Source: JACRDG01 sp963760985
GTDB taxonomy: Bacteria > Desulfobacterota > Desulfomonilia > Desulfomonilales > Desulfomonilaceae
DNA length: 64,000 nt
Direction: 5' to 3'
Assembly (NCBI GenBank): GCA_963760985.1
Contig: CAVXFM010000017.1
Coordinates: 62,001 to 126,000, forward strand
Both the position numbers and the translations under genes were made by a program. Every line of letters starts with the position of its first letter. The stretch's first letter is position 1. The notes under the pieces were generated by a model. The model had not been told where the DNA came from. It made no database searches and saw only the letters and a program-made list of their open reading frames with translations. Below, piece by piece: positions 37,092 through 45,527 of this stretch.

Positions 37092-38122
37092 AAGTCCTCG
37101 TAAGTTAACATGACCTGAATCGCGTGTTCCGGCTGCTCATGCAGGATCGCATATGCGGCGGCAGCCTGTGAGAGGTGAAAGCGATGGGTAATCAAATCCT
37201 CAGGCCGGCTCTCCCCGAGCATCCTCAGGGCCCACTGCAGGCGACGCTCCTTGGTCCAGCGGCCGGTAAGTTCAGGAGCGATCCTGGATACTTGGCTGCT
37301 TACCAGGTGCATGCGCCCACGGTGAAAGCGGCTTCCCAAGTCCAAGTCGCTTCGCTTGGCACCATACCAGGAGCCCACCATTATGCGGCCGGAAAAACCG
37401 GTTACGCGTACAGCCAAGTCAAGAGCAGCGGGATTGCCGGACAATTCGTATACCAGGTCCGCACCTCCCACCGTGCTTTGCATGTCGAGGAGTTCCGCGA
37501 GTTGTGCTGCTGCCAGTGGTTCAGTGGGGTCCAGTGACGCGGTCGCTCCCCATTCCCTGGATTTCTCTCGCCGAAAGGCATATCGATCCACGGTGATCAG
37601 AGCGGCGAGCGGTATTCGCGACAGGAGTCTTGAAGTCAGCAACCCCACTACTCCCTGCCCGAAAATCACTACCCGTTCGCCCATGAGCGGTCTGCCGTCC
37701 ATAAGAAAGCTCACCGCGGTTTCCATGTTCGGCAGCAAAGCAGCGGCTTCGGAGGAAAGCGAATCCGGCACCACGATCAGCTGATCAGGGGTAGCGAGAA
37801 AATGGCTTTGGTGCGGATGGAAGGCAAAAACGCGGCGGTGCAACCATTCTCGCGGGACGTCCGAGCCGGTCTCAATGACGGTCCCCACCGCTGCATATCC
37901 ATACTTGAGAGGGAAGCGGAATTTGCCTGCGAGGGCAGGGATGTTTTCGTCCACCGGAATGTGTTCGGGCCATTCTCCCCGGTACACGAGCAGTTCCGTG
38001 CCTGGACTGATGGCCGAGACCAGCGTCTTGACGAGAACTTGACGCGCAGCGGGCGAAGCCGGCGACTCTTCGCTCAGGCACACCCGATACGGCGCGGCAA
38101 ACTGCAGAGCATATCCTCTCAT
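37088..38122 (-). CDS. Medium-chain dehydrogenase/reductase (MDR) family protein
   Basis: 344 aa. GroES-like N-terminus with AISPGTELLVYRGEWP and YGYAAVGTVIETGSDVP, then a Rossmann domain GERVVIFGQGVVGLLTSRLL. The catalytic-Zn motif of alcohol dehydrogenases (GHExxG) is replaced by YGYAAVG and there is no four-Cys structural zinc loop. It therefore resembles the BchC-like/zinc-free MDR branch and may be NAD(P)-dependent without zinc. Four-base overlaps on both sides place it firmly in the operon with the RibD-like reductase and pterin synthase homologue. Confidence 0.85.
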   Translation of the reverse strand: MRGYALQFAAPYRVCLSEESPASPAARQVLVKTLVSAISPGTELLVYRGEWPEHIPVDENIPALAGKFRFPLKYGYAAVGTVIETGSDVPREWLHRRVFAFHPHQSHFLATPDQLIVVPDSLSSEAAALLPNMETAVSFLMDGRPLMGERVVIFGQGVVGLLTSRLLSRIPLAALITVDRYAFRREKSREWGATASLDPTEPLAAAQLAELLDMQSTVGGADLVYELSGNPAALDLAVRVTGFSGRIMVGSWYGAKRSDLDLGSRFHRGRMHLVSSQVSRIAPELTGRWTKERRLQWALRMLGESRPEDLITHRFHLSQAAAAYAILHEQPEHAIQVMLTYEDL

Positions 38123-38826
38123 ACCTGCGCCAAGTCTCCCCAGAAAATCAGATCTTGCCCTAGTCTCTTCTGGCCCACATTCCTGAGCCGGAGAAACTCG
38201 TCACAGTGAGCGAGATCCAGGTTTCGTACGCCGCGGAGCCCGTTCAATAGCACCGGAGCCATTGTGACGACCATGCAATTAGCGAGTCGACCTTTGAGGA
38301 AGTTGGTGATGATACGGGATCCCCCTTCCACCATGAGGCTGTTTATCCCCAACTCGCCCAGTCCCCGGAGCATGGCTTCCAGGTCCACGAGGCCTTGGGA
38401 ATCGCAGGGCATGGGTAAGACCCGCGCACCAAGATCTTCTATCTTCTTGCATGCCTGGGGCTCCGGGTTTTCACCGGTAATGATCCAGAGGCCGCTTGAG
38501 CTCTCAGTAAGGAGTCTACAGTTCAGCGGAATTCGCAATCGAGTGTCGACCACGATCGGTCGGGGATTGGAGCCGTCCACCAGGCGTACGTTCAGCCGAG
38601 GGTTGTCCGAAAATACCGTACCGATACCAACCAGGATCGCGTCGTGGCCTGCCCTGAGTTCATGGGTAAGGACAAGAGACCGCCGTCCGCTCAAGGCCAA
38701 AGCCTCCCCAGGACGGCCGGAGATACACCCGTCAAGACTCTGGGCATAGCTCAGCGTGACAAAAGGACGCCCCGTTCTTCCGCGATGGCCCACGGCCGCG
38801 GTCAAGAGAGAATCAATAAAGTTCAT
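38119..38826 (-). CDS. RibD C-terminal-type (dihydrofolate-reductase-like) reductase
   Basis: 235 aa from the ATG MNFIDS; 18 more in-frame codons upstream are possible. The RibD_C fold is shown by PFVTLSYAQSLDGCISG, AILVGIGTVFSDNPRLNVR, PRPIVVDTRLRIP and INSLMVEGGSRIITNFL (NADPH site). No deaminase domain is present. Stand-alone RibD_C proteins reduce ribosylamino-pyrimidines or act on pterins like DHFR. It is the first gene of the five-gene operon, and its stop overlaps the dehydrogenase start by four bases. Confidence 0.85.
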   Translation of the reverse strand: MNFIDSLLTAAVGHRGRTGRPFVTLSYAQSLDGCISGRPGEALALSGRRSLVLTHELRAGHDAILVGIGTVFSDNPRLNVRLVDGSNPRPIVVDTRLRIPLNCRLLTESSSGLWIITGENPEPQACKKIEDLGARVLPMPCDSQGLVDLEAMLRGLGELGINSLMVEGGSRIITNFLKGRLANCMVVTMAPVLLNGLRGVRNLDLAHCDEFLRLRNVGQKRLGQDLIFWGDLAQV

Positions 38827-39223
38827 GGCACAACAATGAGAAGGCAACACTGCATTCAAGGCTGGGCGGCGAACAATCACCTCACCTCGCCAAATCGCGG
38901 CTCAACGTAACACAAGCCGGACAAACAGACAAGAATGTCTCGCGTGTTCGCGTTTAAGCATTCGCATGAAAATGCGCGCGGCAGATGGGTTTCGGCAAAG
39001 CTTCTCTTTTCATCCGGGCACAACGCGTCAAGAAAACCATTGGCACGTGTGCGGGGAAAACGGCTGCCGTGCAGGAAGGTCCCTTCCCCGATTACCGAAT
39101 ACCTGCAAAGACTGCGAGGTATTGCTTGCAATGACTCTTTGTCGCTGTTACGCTCAGCGGTTGGGTTTGTAAAGGTTGACAGGAAGCACACGTCCTCGGC
39201 GGTTCTCTTTTGGGTTGCAGTGC
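38827..39223. other. Divergent intergenic region, no gene seen
   Basis: About 400 bases between the outward-facing RibD-like operon and tsaE; both promoters should be here. A TTGACA at 39176-39181 close to tsaE has no good -10 partner before the start. No reading frame is convincing. Confidence 0.45.
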
Positions 39224-39697
39224 ATGAGAGGAATCCTAGAGATCGACACGTCTTCGGAAAACGAAACCATACAGCTCGGTGCCGCTATCGGTCGAATCCT
39301 GAGGCCGGGTGACGTGATCCTGCTCATCGGAGACCTCGGTTCCGGCAAGACTCGACTGGCTAAGGGGCTGGTTTCCGCCGCGACGGGAGTCGATCCGCGC
39401 GAGGTCGTGAGTCCGACCTTCACGTTGATTCACCGCTTTGACGGCGAATTCCCCGTGTTCCATGCAGATCTGTACCGATTGGAAGGCAGCGCAATCGACC
39501 AAATCGGCTTGGATGACGCACTGGAAGAGGAAGGCGCGCTCATCATCGAATGGGCCGAGAGGAAGCAATGGACCGAATCGGATCCTTTGACGATTTTCGC
39601 TGCATGGGGAAAAGAGGAGAATTGCCGGAAATTTTCCCTGCAATGGAAAGAGGACAGCTCCTGGGACCAAAGGTTGACAGATTTCCTGAAAAAATGA
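39224..39697 (+). CDS. tsaE: tRNA threonylcarbamoyladenosine biosynthesis ATPase
   Basis: 157 aa. Walker A in LIGDLGSGKTRLAKGL, conserved SPTFTLIHRF (substrate/TsaD contact region), HADLYRLEG and the Walker-B-like ALIIEWAER. With TsaB and TsaD it forms t6A37 on ANN-decoding tRNAs. The start is the ATG of MRGILEIDTSS; 16 upstream in-frame codons are unconserved. Usual neighbours (nnrD, tsaB) are absent. Confidence 0.93.
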   Translation: MRGILEIDTSSENETIQLGAAIGRILRPGDVILLIGDLGSGKTRLAKGLVSAATGVDPREVVSPTFTLIHRFDGEFPVFHADLYRLEGSAIDQIGLDDALEEEGALIIEWAERKQWTESDPLTIFAAWGKEENCRKFSLQWKEDSSWDQRLTDFLKK

Positions 39698-39907
39698 GAT
39701 ACGCAATGCAGTTACATGCCATCTGAGGAGATTTGGTGCAAGAAATCTCCCGAGGCCGCGCACAACGACTTGTGGAGGAAATGATCCGAAATCGCGTGGC
39801 GTGTATTTTCACTGCTGCATCCGGTATTGTGGGCGGCAGTGCCTGCAAGGAGCCCCAAGCTGGGAAAGACTCCCGCAGTTACGTTGATTCAGAGGAGAAC
39901 CGTTTTC

Positions 39908-41205
39908 ATGGCCTTGATAGTGCAGAAATATGGGGGGACCTCCGTGGGCGACCTGGAAAGGATTGCCAACGTAGCCCGCAGGGTTGCGGAGACAAAGAAC
40001 AGGGATAATGACGTGGTAGTGGTCGTCTCGGCCATGGCAGGCGAAACAGACAGGCTCATCAACCTGGCCAAGAAAATTACACCCTTCCCCAGCGAACGAG
40101 AGACCGATGTGTTGTTGGCTACCGGAGAACAGGCCACCGTAGCGTTGCTGGGGATCACGCTCGAGTCTATGGGATACAAGGCGAAGTCCTACTGCGGATG
40201 GCAGATTCCGTGTATTACCGACAGCGCTTTCGGCGCAGCTCGCATCGACGACTGCAAGAACGAAACGATCAAGGAAGATTTGCGGCACGGATACATCGTC
40301 GTCGTGGCAGGTTTTCAAGGGGTGGATGGGCTCGGCAATATCACTACGCTGGGGCGAGGGGGCTCTGACACCTCTGCGGTCGAGTTGCTGCAGCGCTGAA
40401 CGCCGATCTGTGCGAGATATTTACGGACGTGGATGGCGTGTACACTACCGATCCGAACATATACCGCAAAGCCCGGAAAATACCCAAGATAGCGTACGAG
40501 GAAATGTTGGAGATGGCATCCATGGGGGCAAAGGTGCTCTACATCAGGGCAGTCGAGTACGGAATGCGCCAAAAAGTCCCCATCGTGGTGCGGAGCAGCT
40601 TCAACGATCACGAAGGCACGCTGGTCACAGAGGAGAGCCAAGACATGGAGAGAGAAGTAGTGAGGGGAGTAACCTGCAACACCAAGCAAGCCAAGATCAC
40701 GTTTTCCGGCGTGCAAGACAAACCTGGTGTTGCCGCAAAGGTTTTCGAAGCCTTGTCCGATGCGAACGTGGTCTTGGACATGATCATTCAAAACTCCAGC
40801 GTGGACGGATTCACGGATATCTCGTTCACCATCCCTGACGTGGATCTGCGCAAGAGCATGGCTATCTGCCGCGATATCAAGGAAGTGCTGGGAGCCCACG
40901 ATGTGTCCGGCTCGGATGACATAGCCAAAGTTTCGATAGTCGGCCTGGGAATGCGCTCGTATTCGGGGGTGGCAGCTAAGATGTTCACGGCCCTGGCAAA
41001 AGAGGGAATTAACATAGAAATGATTTCCACTTCAGAGATCAAGATTTCGTGCGTAGTGCAGAAGAAATACGCGGGAACTGGCGGTCCGCACGCTTCACGA
41101 TACCTTCGAATTGGAAAAGGAGCCGTCAAAATCTTGAGTGCAGAGGCCGCTCCGGCTCATCTGAGATTGAGGCTGCCGAGGGAGAAGACTGGTGGACACT
41201 GTTGA
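39908..41205 (+). CDS. lysC: Aspartate kinase (frameshift)
   Basis: About 430 aa after repair. Catalyses phosphorylation of aspartate, the first step to Lys, Thr and Met. Start MALIVQKYGGTSVGDLERI; catalytic loop GGSDTSAV. One missing base near 40382 ends the first frame; the other frame continues ALNADLCEIFTDVDGVYTTDP and the two ACT regulatory domains (from about 40660 on: QDKPGVAAKVFEAL and YSGVAAKMFTALAKEGINIEMISTS). Frame loss in this essential gene suggests a sequencing error. Its end overlaps the cimA start. Confidence 0.92.
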
Positions 41206-42770
41206 GCTCTACGATACTACTCTCAGGGACGGGGCCCAGACGTGGGGCATCACGTTTCTCGCTCGATGACAAGCTGAGAATTGCTCAGAAGATTGACGAA
41301 CTGGGCATAGATCTCATCGAAGGCGGGTACCCGGATCTAACCCCAAGGACAAAACTTTCTTCCAGAAGGTGAAGAACGTCCGGTTCAAGCACGCTCGCCC
41401 GGTCGCGTTCGGGAGCACGTGCCGTGCGGACATGGATCCGGACAAGGACCCACAGATCAAGAGCCTTCTCGAGACCGGCACGGAAGTGGTGACCATCGTG
41501 GGGAAAAGCTGGGACCTGCACGTGCGCGAAATCCTGGCCATACCGCTCGACAAGAACTTGCAGATGATAAGGGACTCCCTGTCTTTTCTCAGGCCCCATT
41601 ATGCGAAAGTCATTTACGATGCGGAACACTTCTTTGACGGGTTCCGGAATAATCCTGACTATGCTGTCGCAACCCTCCAGGTTGCGGCCGCAGCAGGCGC
41701 GGACGTTTCTGGCTTTGTGCGACACGAACGGGGGCACTCTGCCTTGGGATGTGGTGGAGATCATCAGGCAGGTCAGGCAGCAGGTCGCAACTCCCCTGGG
41801 CATCCACGCACACAACGATACCGGAACGGCCGTAGCCAATAGCCTGATGGCGGTTGAAGCCGGAGCGTTGCACGTGCAAGGGACGATTAACGGTATCGGC
41901 GAGCGCTGCGGCAATGCCAATCTCGTGTCCATCATCCCCGCTCTGGCGTTGAAAATGGGAAAGATCAAACCAAGCGCAGAAGGACTCAAACGACTCAAAC
42001 GCGTGTCCGAATTTGTGGATGAAATGGCGAACCGGACTCCGCGTAAGGCTCAGCCCTATGTGGGAGTTGCCGCATTCGCGCACAAGGGTGGATTGCACTC
42101 ATCCGCGGTAATCAAGAACACCAAGGCGTACGAACACGTGGACCCTGAGCTGGTGGGGAACGCTCGGTCGTTTCCTGTTTCCGAACAGTCAGGTCGGGCA
42201 GCGATCGTGCAGAAGGCCTCCGAGTACGGCATCGCACTTAAACCCGACGATCCACGCGTGCGGGAAATCCTCAAGACCCTCAAGGACCTTGAAGCGAGCG
42301 GCGCGAATTACGACGTGGCGGACGGCTCCTTTGAGCTTCTCATGAAACGCATGTTGGGACTTCACAAGCGTTTTTTCACCTTACACGGATTCCAGGTCTC
42401 CAACTCCAAACGTCAAGGCGACACCAAGACGTACTCGGATGCCATCGTACGGATCGTGGTCGGAGACAAAATGGAGTTTTCCGCCGCGGAAGGCAATGGT
42501 CCGGTGAACGCGCTGGATAAAGCCTTCAGAAAAGCCTTGCAAGCATTCTATCCTACCGTGACTGAGGTGGGGCTCACCGATTTCAAGGTGCGCGTCCTGG
42601 AAGGGACCTCCGGCACCGGCGCTACGGTTCAGGTGCTCATCGAGTCTACCGACAAGGATGACGTATGGTGGACGGTCGGGTTCAACGAAAACATAATCCA
42701 AGCCTCATGGGACGCACTTGTGGACAGTATTGACTACAAGCTTCAAAAGGATCTGGCACGTAATCATTGA
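41192..42770 (+). CDS. cimA: (R)-citramalate synthase (three frameshifts)
   Basis: About 525 aa after repair. It condenses pyruvate and acetyl-CoA to citramalate, the threonine-independent route to isoleucine. Start GTG: DTVELYDTTLRDGAQ (metal/catalytic RD). Shifts lie near 41262 (+1), 41335 (-1) and 41708 (+1). Between them are DDKLRIAQKIDELGIDLIEGG, VRFKHARPVAFGSTCRAD, then LALCDTNGGTLPWDVVEII, IHAHNDTGTAVANSL and GERCGNANL, and a C-terminal LeuA regulatory domain. The long alpha-isopropylmalate/homocitrate-like form fits CimA of the LeuA2 type. Confidence 0.88.
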
Positions 42771-43463
42771 TCCCACCCAAGGAAAGCTGTGACGACAGGC
42801 ACCCGCTCCCCGGTTTGCTCGTAGGTGGGGTGGCTGTCCTGTTGGTACCAGCTTTTCTTGTCTGTGCTCGCCTGGACCGATCTCCGGACTCCCCAGGAAT
42901 ATCCTGCCACTGCACCGTGCATCTACGAAGTCTTTGAAGACAACGCGTGTCTGGGTACAGTCCTCTGCGACCATCCGCAATCCATAGAAAATATTCTGCG
43001 AAGGTTGGGACGTGCACACCACGCAAGGCTGGCGGATTATGGTTCGCTCGTGCCGTGCGGGTCATCCATCTGGCTCTCGAGGAATTCGTCCGAAATGATG
43101 GTGCGTGCGATCTCTGGTGGAAAACTTATGGCAGCAGGAAAGAAGATCGATGTCAATCGGGCCCAGGCCAGCAACCTGAAGTGGGTGCCGGGAATAGGCC
43201 CCACGCTGGCTAAGAGAATCGTGCAGGAGCGTGAGCGCCGAAACGGTTTTACGAGCATGAGCGACCTGAGGACAATCCGGGGAATCGGCAAGAAGAAGTG
43301 GGAAGCTCTCACGCAATGGCTGGAGGTAAGTCAATCACTAGGCAGTGCCCGCTTCAGAATGGCTCCGGACCATGTTGATCATCGGGGACGGTCCGCGTCG
43401 CCCGCAAACGCGCAGGGGCCACGGCTCAGCTCGCCGATCAATCCTGCGGACGCGGATTTTTGA
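42767..43463 (+). CDS. Membrane-anchored ComEA-like helix-hairpin-helix protein (frameshift)
   Basis: A TTG overlapping the cimA stop (TTGA) opens IPPKESCDDRHPLPGLLVGGVAVLLVPAFLVC, an N-terminal membrane anchor. One extra base near 42920 leads into YEVFEDNACLGTVLCDHPQSIENIL and a double helix-hairpin-helix (KIDVNRAQASNLKWVPGIGPTLAKRIV, LRTIRGIGKKKWEAL). ComEA-type proteins bind incoming DNA at the outer face of the membrane. The last 40 residues (after WLEVSQSLG) are low-quality and may be read in the wrong frame. Confidence 0.75.
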
Positions 43464-43694
43464 ACGTGAACGCAAGCGCCAACTTGCTTGCATGAGGTCC
43501 AGGGGGCTGTTACGGAAAACCACGCTTTCCCGTGATCGTTGCTCGACCGCGTCGGTTCCGACGCCTCTCGGCAGAGGTCCCCAAAAAAATACTGAGTATG
43601 TCACTCTCCTGGGAGCCCAGCAGTTGCCAAGAGCAGGCGGAGCGAGCTCTTAAGTAGCATCATTGTCACTATGACCGGGGTTACTTACCGGGTC

Positions 43695-44492
43695 CTAGAA
43701 AAGCCCGATCAACATGCGGGTGCCCATTATCGTGAGAAGCGCGGCAAAAACTTGTTTCAACCTCTTCATGGGCAGACGGTGCGCAAGCTGCGCACCGAGA
43801 GGCGCGGTGAACACGCTCGCGCAGACGATTCCTGCCAGGCCCGGCAAATACACGAACCCCAGGGAATAATCAGGCAAATGAGGGGCATGAAAACCGGCAT
43901 ACACGTACCCGATCGCTCCCGCGAGGGCAATGGGAAAGCCAATGGCCGCGGAGGTTCCGATCGCATGGTGCACGGGGATGTTGCACCAGATCATGAAAGG
44001 CACCGACAGCAAACCACCCCCGATGCCGACAAAGCTGGACACCGCGCCGATGACGTTTCCGACCCCGAACATGCCCAGCGTGCCTGGGAGGTGACGCGAC
44101 TCGTTGGGTTTGCGGTCCATGATCATTTCTAGTGCCACGTAAAAGAGGAACGCCACGAAGAAGATGCTGAGGAAGACGGTAGACAGCTTTGCCGCAAGAC
44201 AGGATCCCAAAAACGTGCCCAGAAGTATGCCCACCGCAATCCTGCGCACAATATCCCAGTGAACCGCACCACGCCGGTGATGGGCCATAAAGCTGGCTAT
44301 GGACGTGAACATGATGCTGGCCAACGAGGTCCCCAAGGCAAGGTGCATGATTTGATCATAGGAAACGTGCTGCAGGGTAAAGCAGTACATCAGCATCGGC
44401 ACGATCACCACACCTCCGCCGACCCCCAAGAGGCCCGCGAGCCCACCGGCAACGGCCCCCACTCCGAAATACATCAAGAGAATCGTAATCAT
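43695..44492 (-). CDS. TauE/SafE family sulfite/anion exporter
   Basis: About 265 aa from MITILLMYFGVGAVAGG. Seven to eight predicted membrane helices in two repeats, each with the family pattern GxxxGxLxGLLGVGGGVVIVPML (first) and GVGNVIGAVSSFVGIGGGLLSVPFM (second). The family moves sulfite, sulfonates or other organic anions across the inner membrane. It lies 67 bases after a GntR regulator on the same strand, so that regulator probably controls it. Confidence 0.9.
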   Translation of the reverse strand: MITILLMYFGVGAVAGGLAGLLGVGGGVVIVPMLMYCFTLQHVSYDQIMHLALGTSLASIMFTSIASFMAHHRRGAVHWDIVRRIAVGILLGTFLGSCLAAKLSTVFLSIFFVAFLFYVALEMIMDRKPNESRHLPGTLGMFGVGNVIGAVSSFVGIGGGLLSVPFMIWCNIPVHHAIGTSAAIGFPIALAGAIGYVYAGFHAPHLPDYSLGFVYLPGLAGIVCASVFTAPLGAQLAHRLPMKRLKQVFAALLTIMGTRMLIGLF

Positions 44493-44558
44493 TATTCCAC
44501 CTCTGGACGAATGCACGCGGGAGCGAACTGGGAACAGCCCGTGATTCCCGATCGCACA

Positions 44559-45285
44559 TCACAGTGAGTCAATGTTGCGTGGGTTCAGGGCCTCTCCGAG
44601 AACCGTCTGTTCGATCTCCACGAGGTGCTGTTCCATGGCCTGCCAGGCTGCCTCAGGATCTTGGCGCTCGAGCGCGTCTACGATCAAAATGTGCGTGCGC
44701 AACGAAGCGGATTGTCTGTCCGGGCCCTGGAAACACGTCGACCTCGTTTCACTCAGGATTTCCGTCAGGGTTTTAAGCACTTCTACAATGACCGTATTCT
44801 TGGTGGCCCGAGCCACCGAAAGGTGGAACTCCGCATCCAGATCCTCATCGGTTTGTCCGAGCACTCGCCGGCGCTTTTGTTCAAAAACGAGCACTTTGAG
44901 CTGTTTCACCTCCTGCGGAGTGATGCTTTGCGCGGCGAGAAAGGCGATCTGGGGCTCGAGAATGCGTCGGAATTGGAAGATCTCTCTTATGCGTTTGCCC
45001 TGCTTCGCGATGACCGGTCCCAACATGTGCGAGCGCTCGACATCCTCGACAGAGCGGATGTACGTTCCGTCTCCCTGGCGGCTCTCGACCACTTTGTTTT
45101 CCGCAAGCACCCGGATAGCTTCTCGGTACTGAGTTCCTGGACACTTTGAACTGCGTGGCCAACATCCGCTCAGGCGGAAGCTTTGTTCCCACCGCAAGGT
45201 CTCCCTTGCGAATGAGGCGTTGTATCTGTTCGCAAACATCCTCATACACGGGTCTTCGGCATTCGGAGCGGGGCTGACTCGTCAT
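44559..45285 (-). CDS. GntR family regulator, FadR/PdhR (FCD) type (frameshift)
   Basis: About 240 aa after repair. The N-terminal winged helix RPVYEDVCEQIQRLIRKGDLAVGTKLPPERMLATQFKVSRNSV joins, after one extra base near 45128, REAIRVLAENKVVESRQGDGTYI. The C-terminal FCD domain (about 80-235) carries metal/effector ligands of the type E/D-x3-FHLSVARAT and THILIVDAL with late His. Such proteins sense small carboxylates or acyl-CoA. Three operators of the matching class lie just upstream, which points to autoregulation. Confidence 0.88.
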
Positions 45286-45301
45286 GGTTCCTCCGCGTCA
45301 T

Positions 45302-45311
45302 TGGTAGGACC
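45302..45311. promoter_or_regulatory. FadR/PdhR-type operator site 1
   Basis: TGGTAGGACC, 17 bases upstream of the regulator start; the final A of the TGGTnnnACCA consensus is T here (a near-match). It would overlap the ribosome-binding or promoter region of the regulator. Confidence 0.6.
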
Positions 45312-45330
45312 TTTTCGGCAATGCACTCAA

Positions 45331-45341
45331 TGGTCCTACCA
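45331..45341. promoter_or_regulatory. FadR/PdhR-type operator site 2
   Basis: TGGTCCTACCA, a full match to TGGTnnnACCA, the same 11-mer as site 3 read on the other strand. About 20 bases separate it from site 1, so one regulator dimer on each is possible. Confidence 0.7.
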
Positions 45342-45421
45342 TATCCGGTTTCAAAGTACCCGTCAAGGCATTTCAGGATGGTCCATAAAGGAGTTGGAGA
45401 GATCGCGGGGCAGAACTAAGC

Positions 45422-45436
45422 AGTGGTAGGACCACT
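45422..45436. promoter_or_regulatory. FadR/PdhR-type operator site 3
   Basis: AGTGGTAGGACCACT, a perfect palindrome with a 3-base centre, containing TGGTAGGACCA. It lies about 140 bases upstream of the regulator start and 90 bases past the end of the membrane-protein gene. Confidence 0.7.
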
Positions 45437-45527
45437 AATTGGCGGCAAATTCTTTCTGTGAAGACGTCCTGCCCGTAGCCGTAGGCAGGTGCCGGGAATA
45501 CGAGACCGAACTGCGGAATCGGGGTAA

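Noticed and set aside
43345..43653. 102-codon plus-strand frame after the ComEA-like gene
   Set aside because: Arg-rich, no start signal; it overlaps the end of the ComEA-like frame and looks like a shadow.
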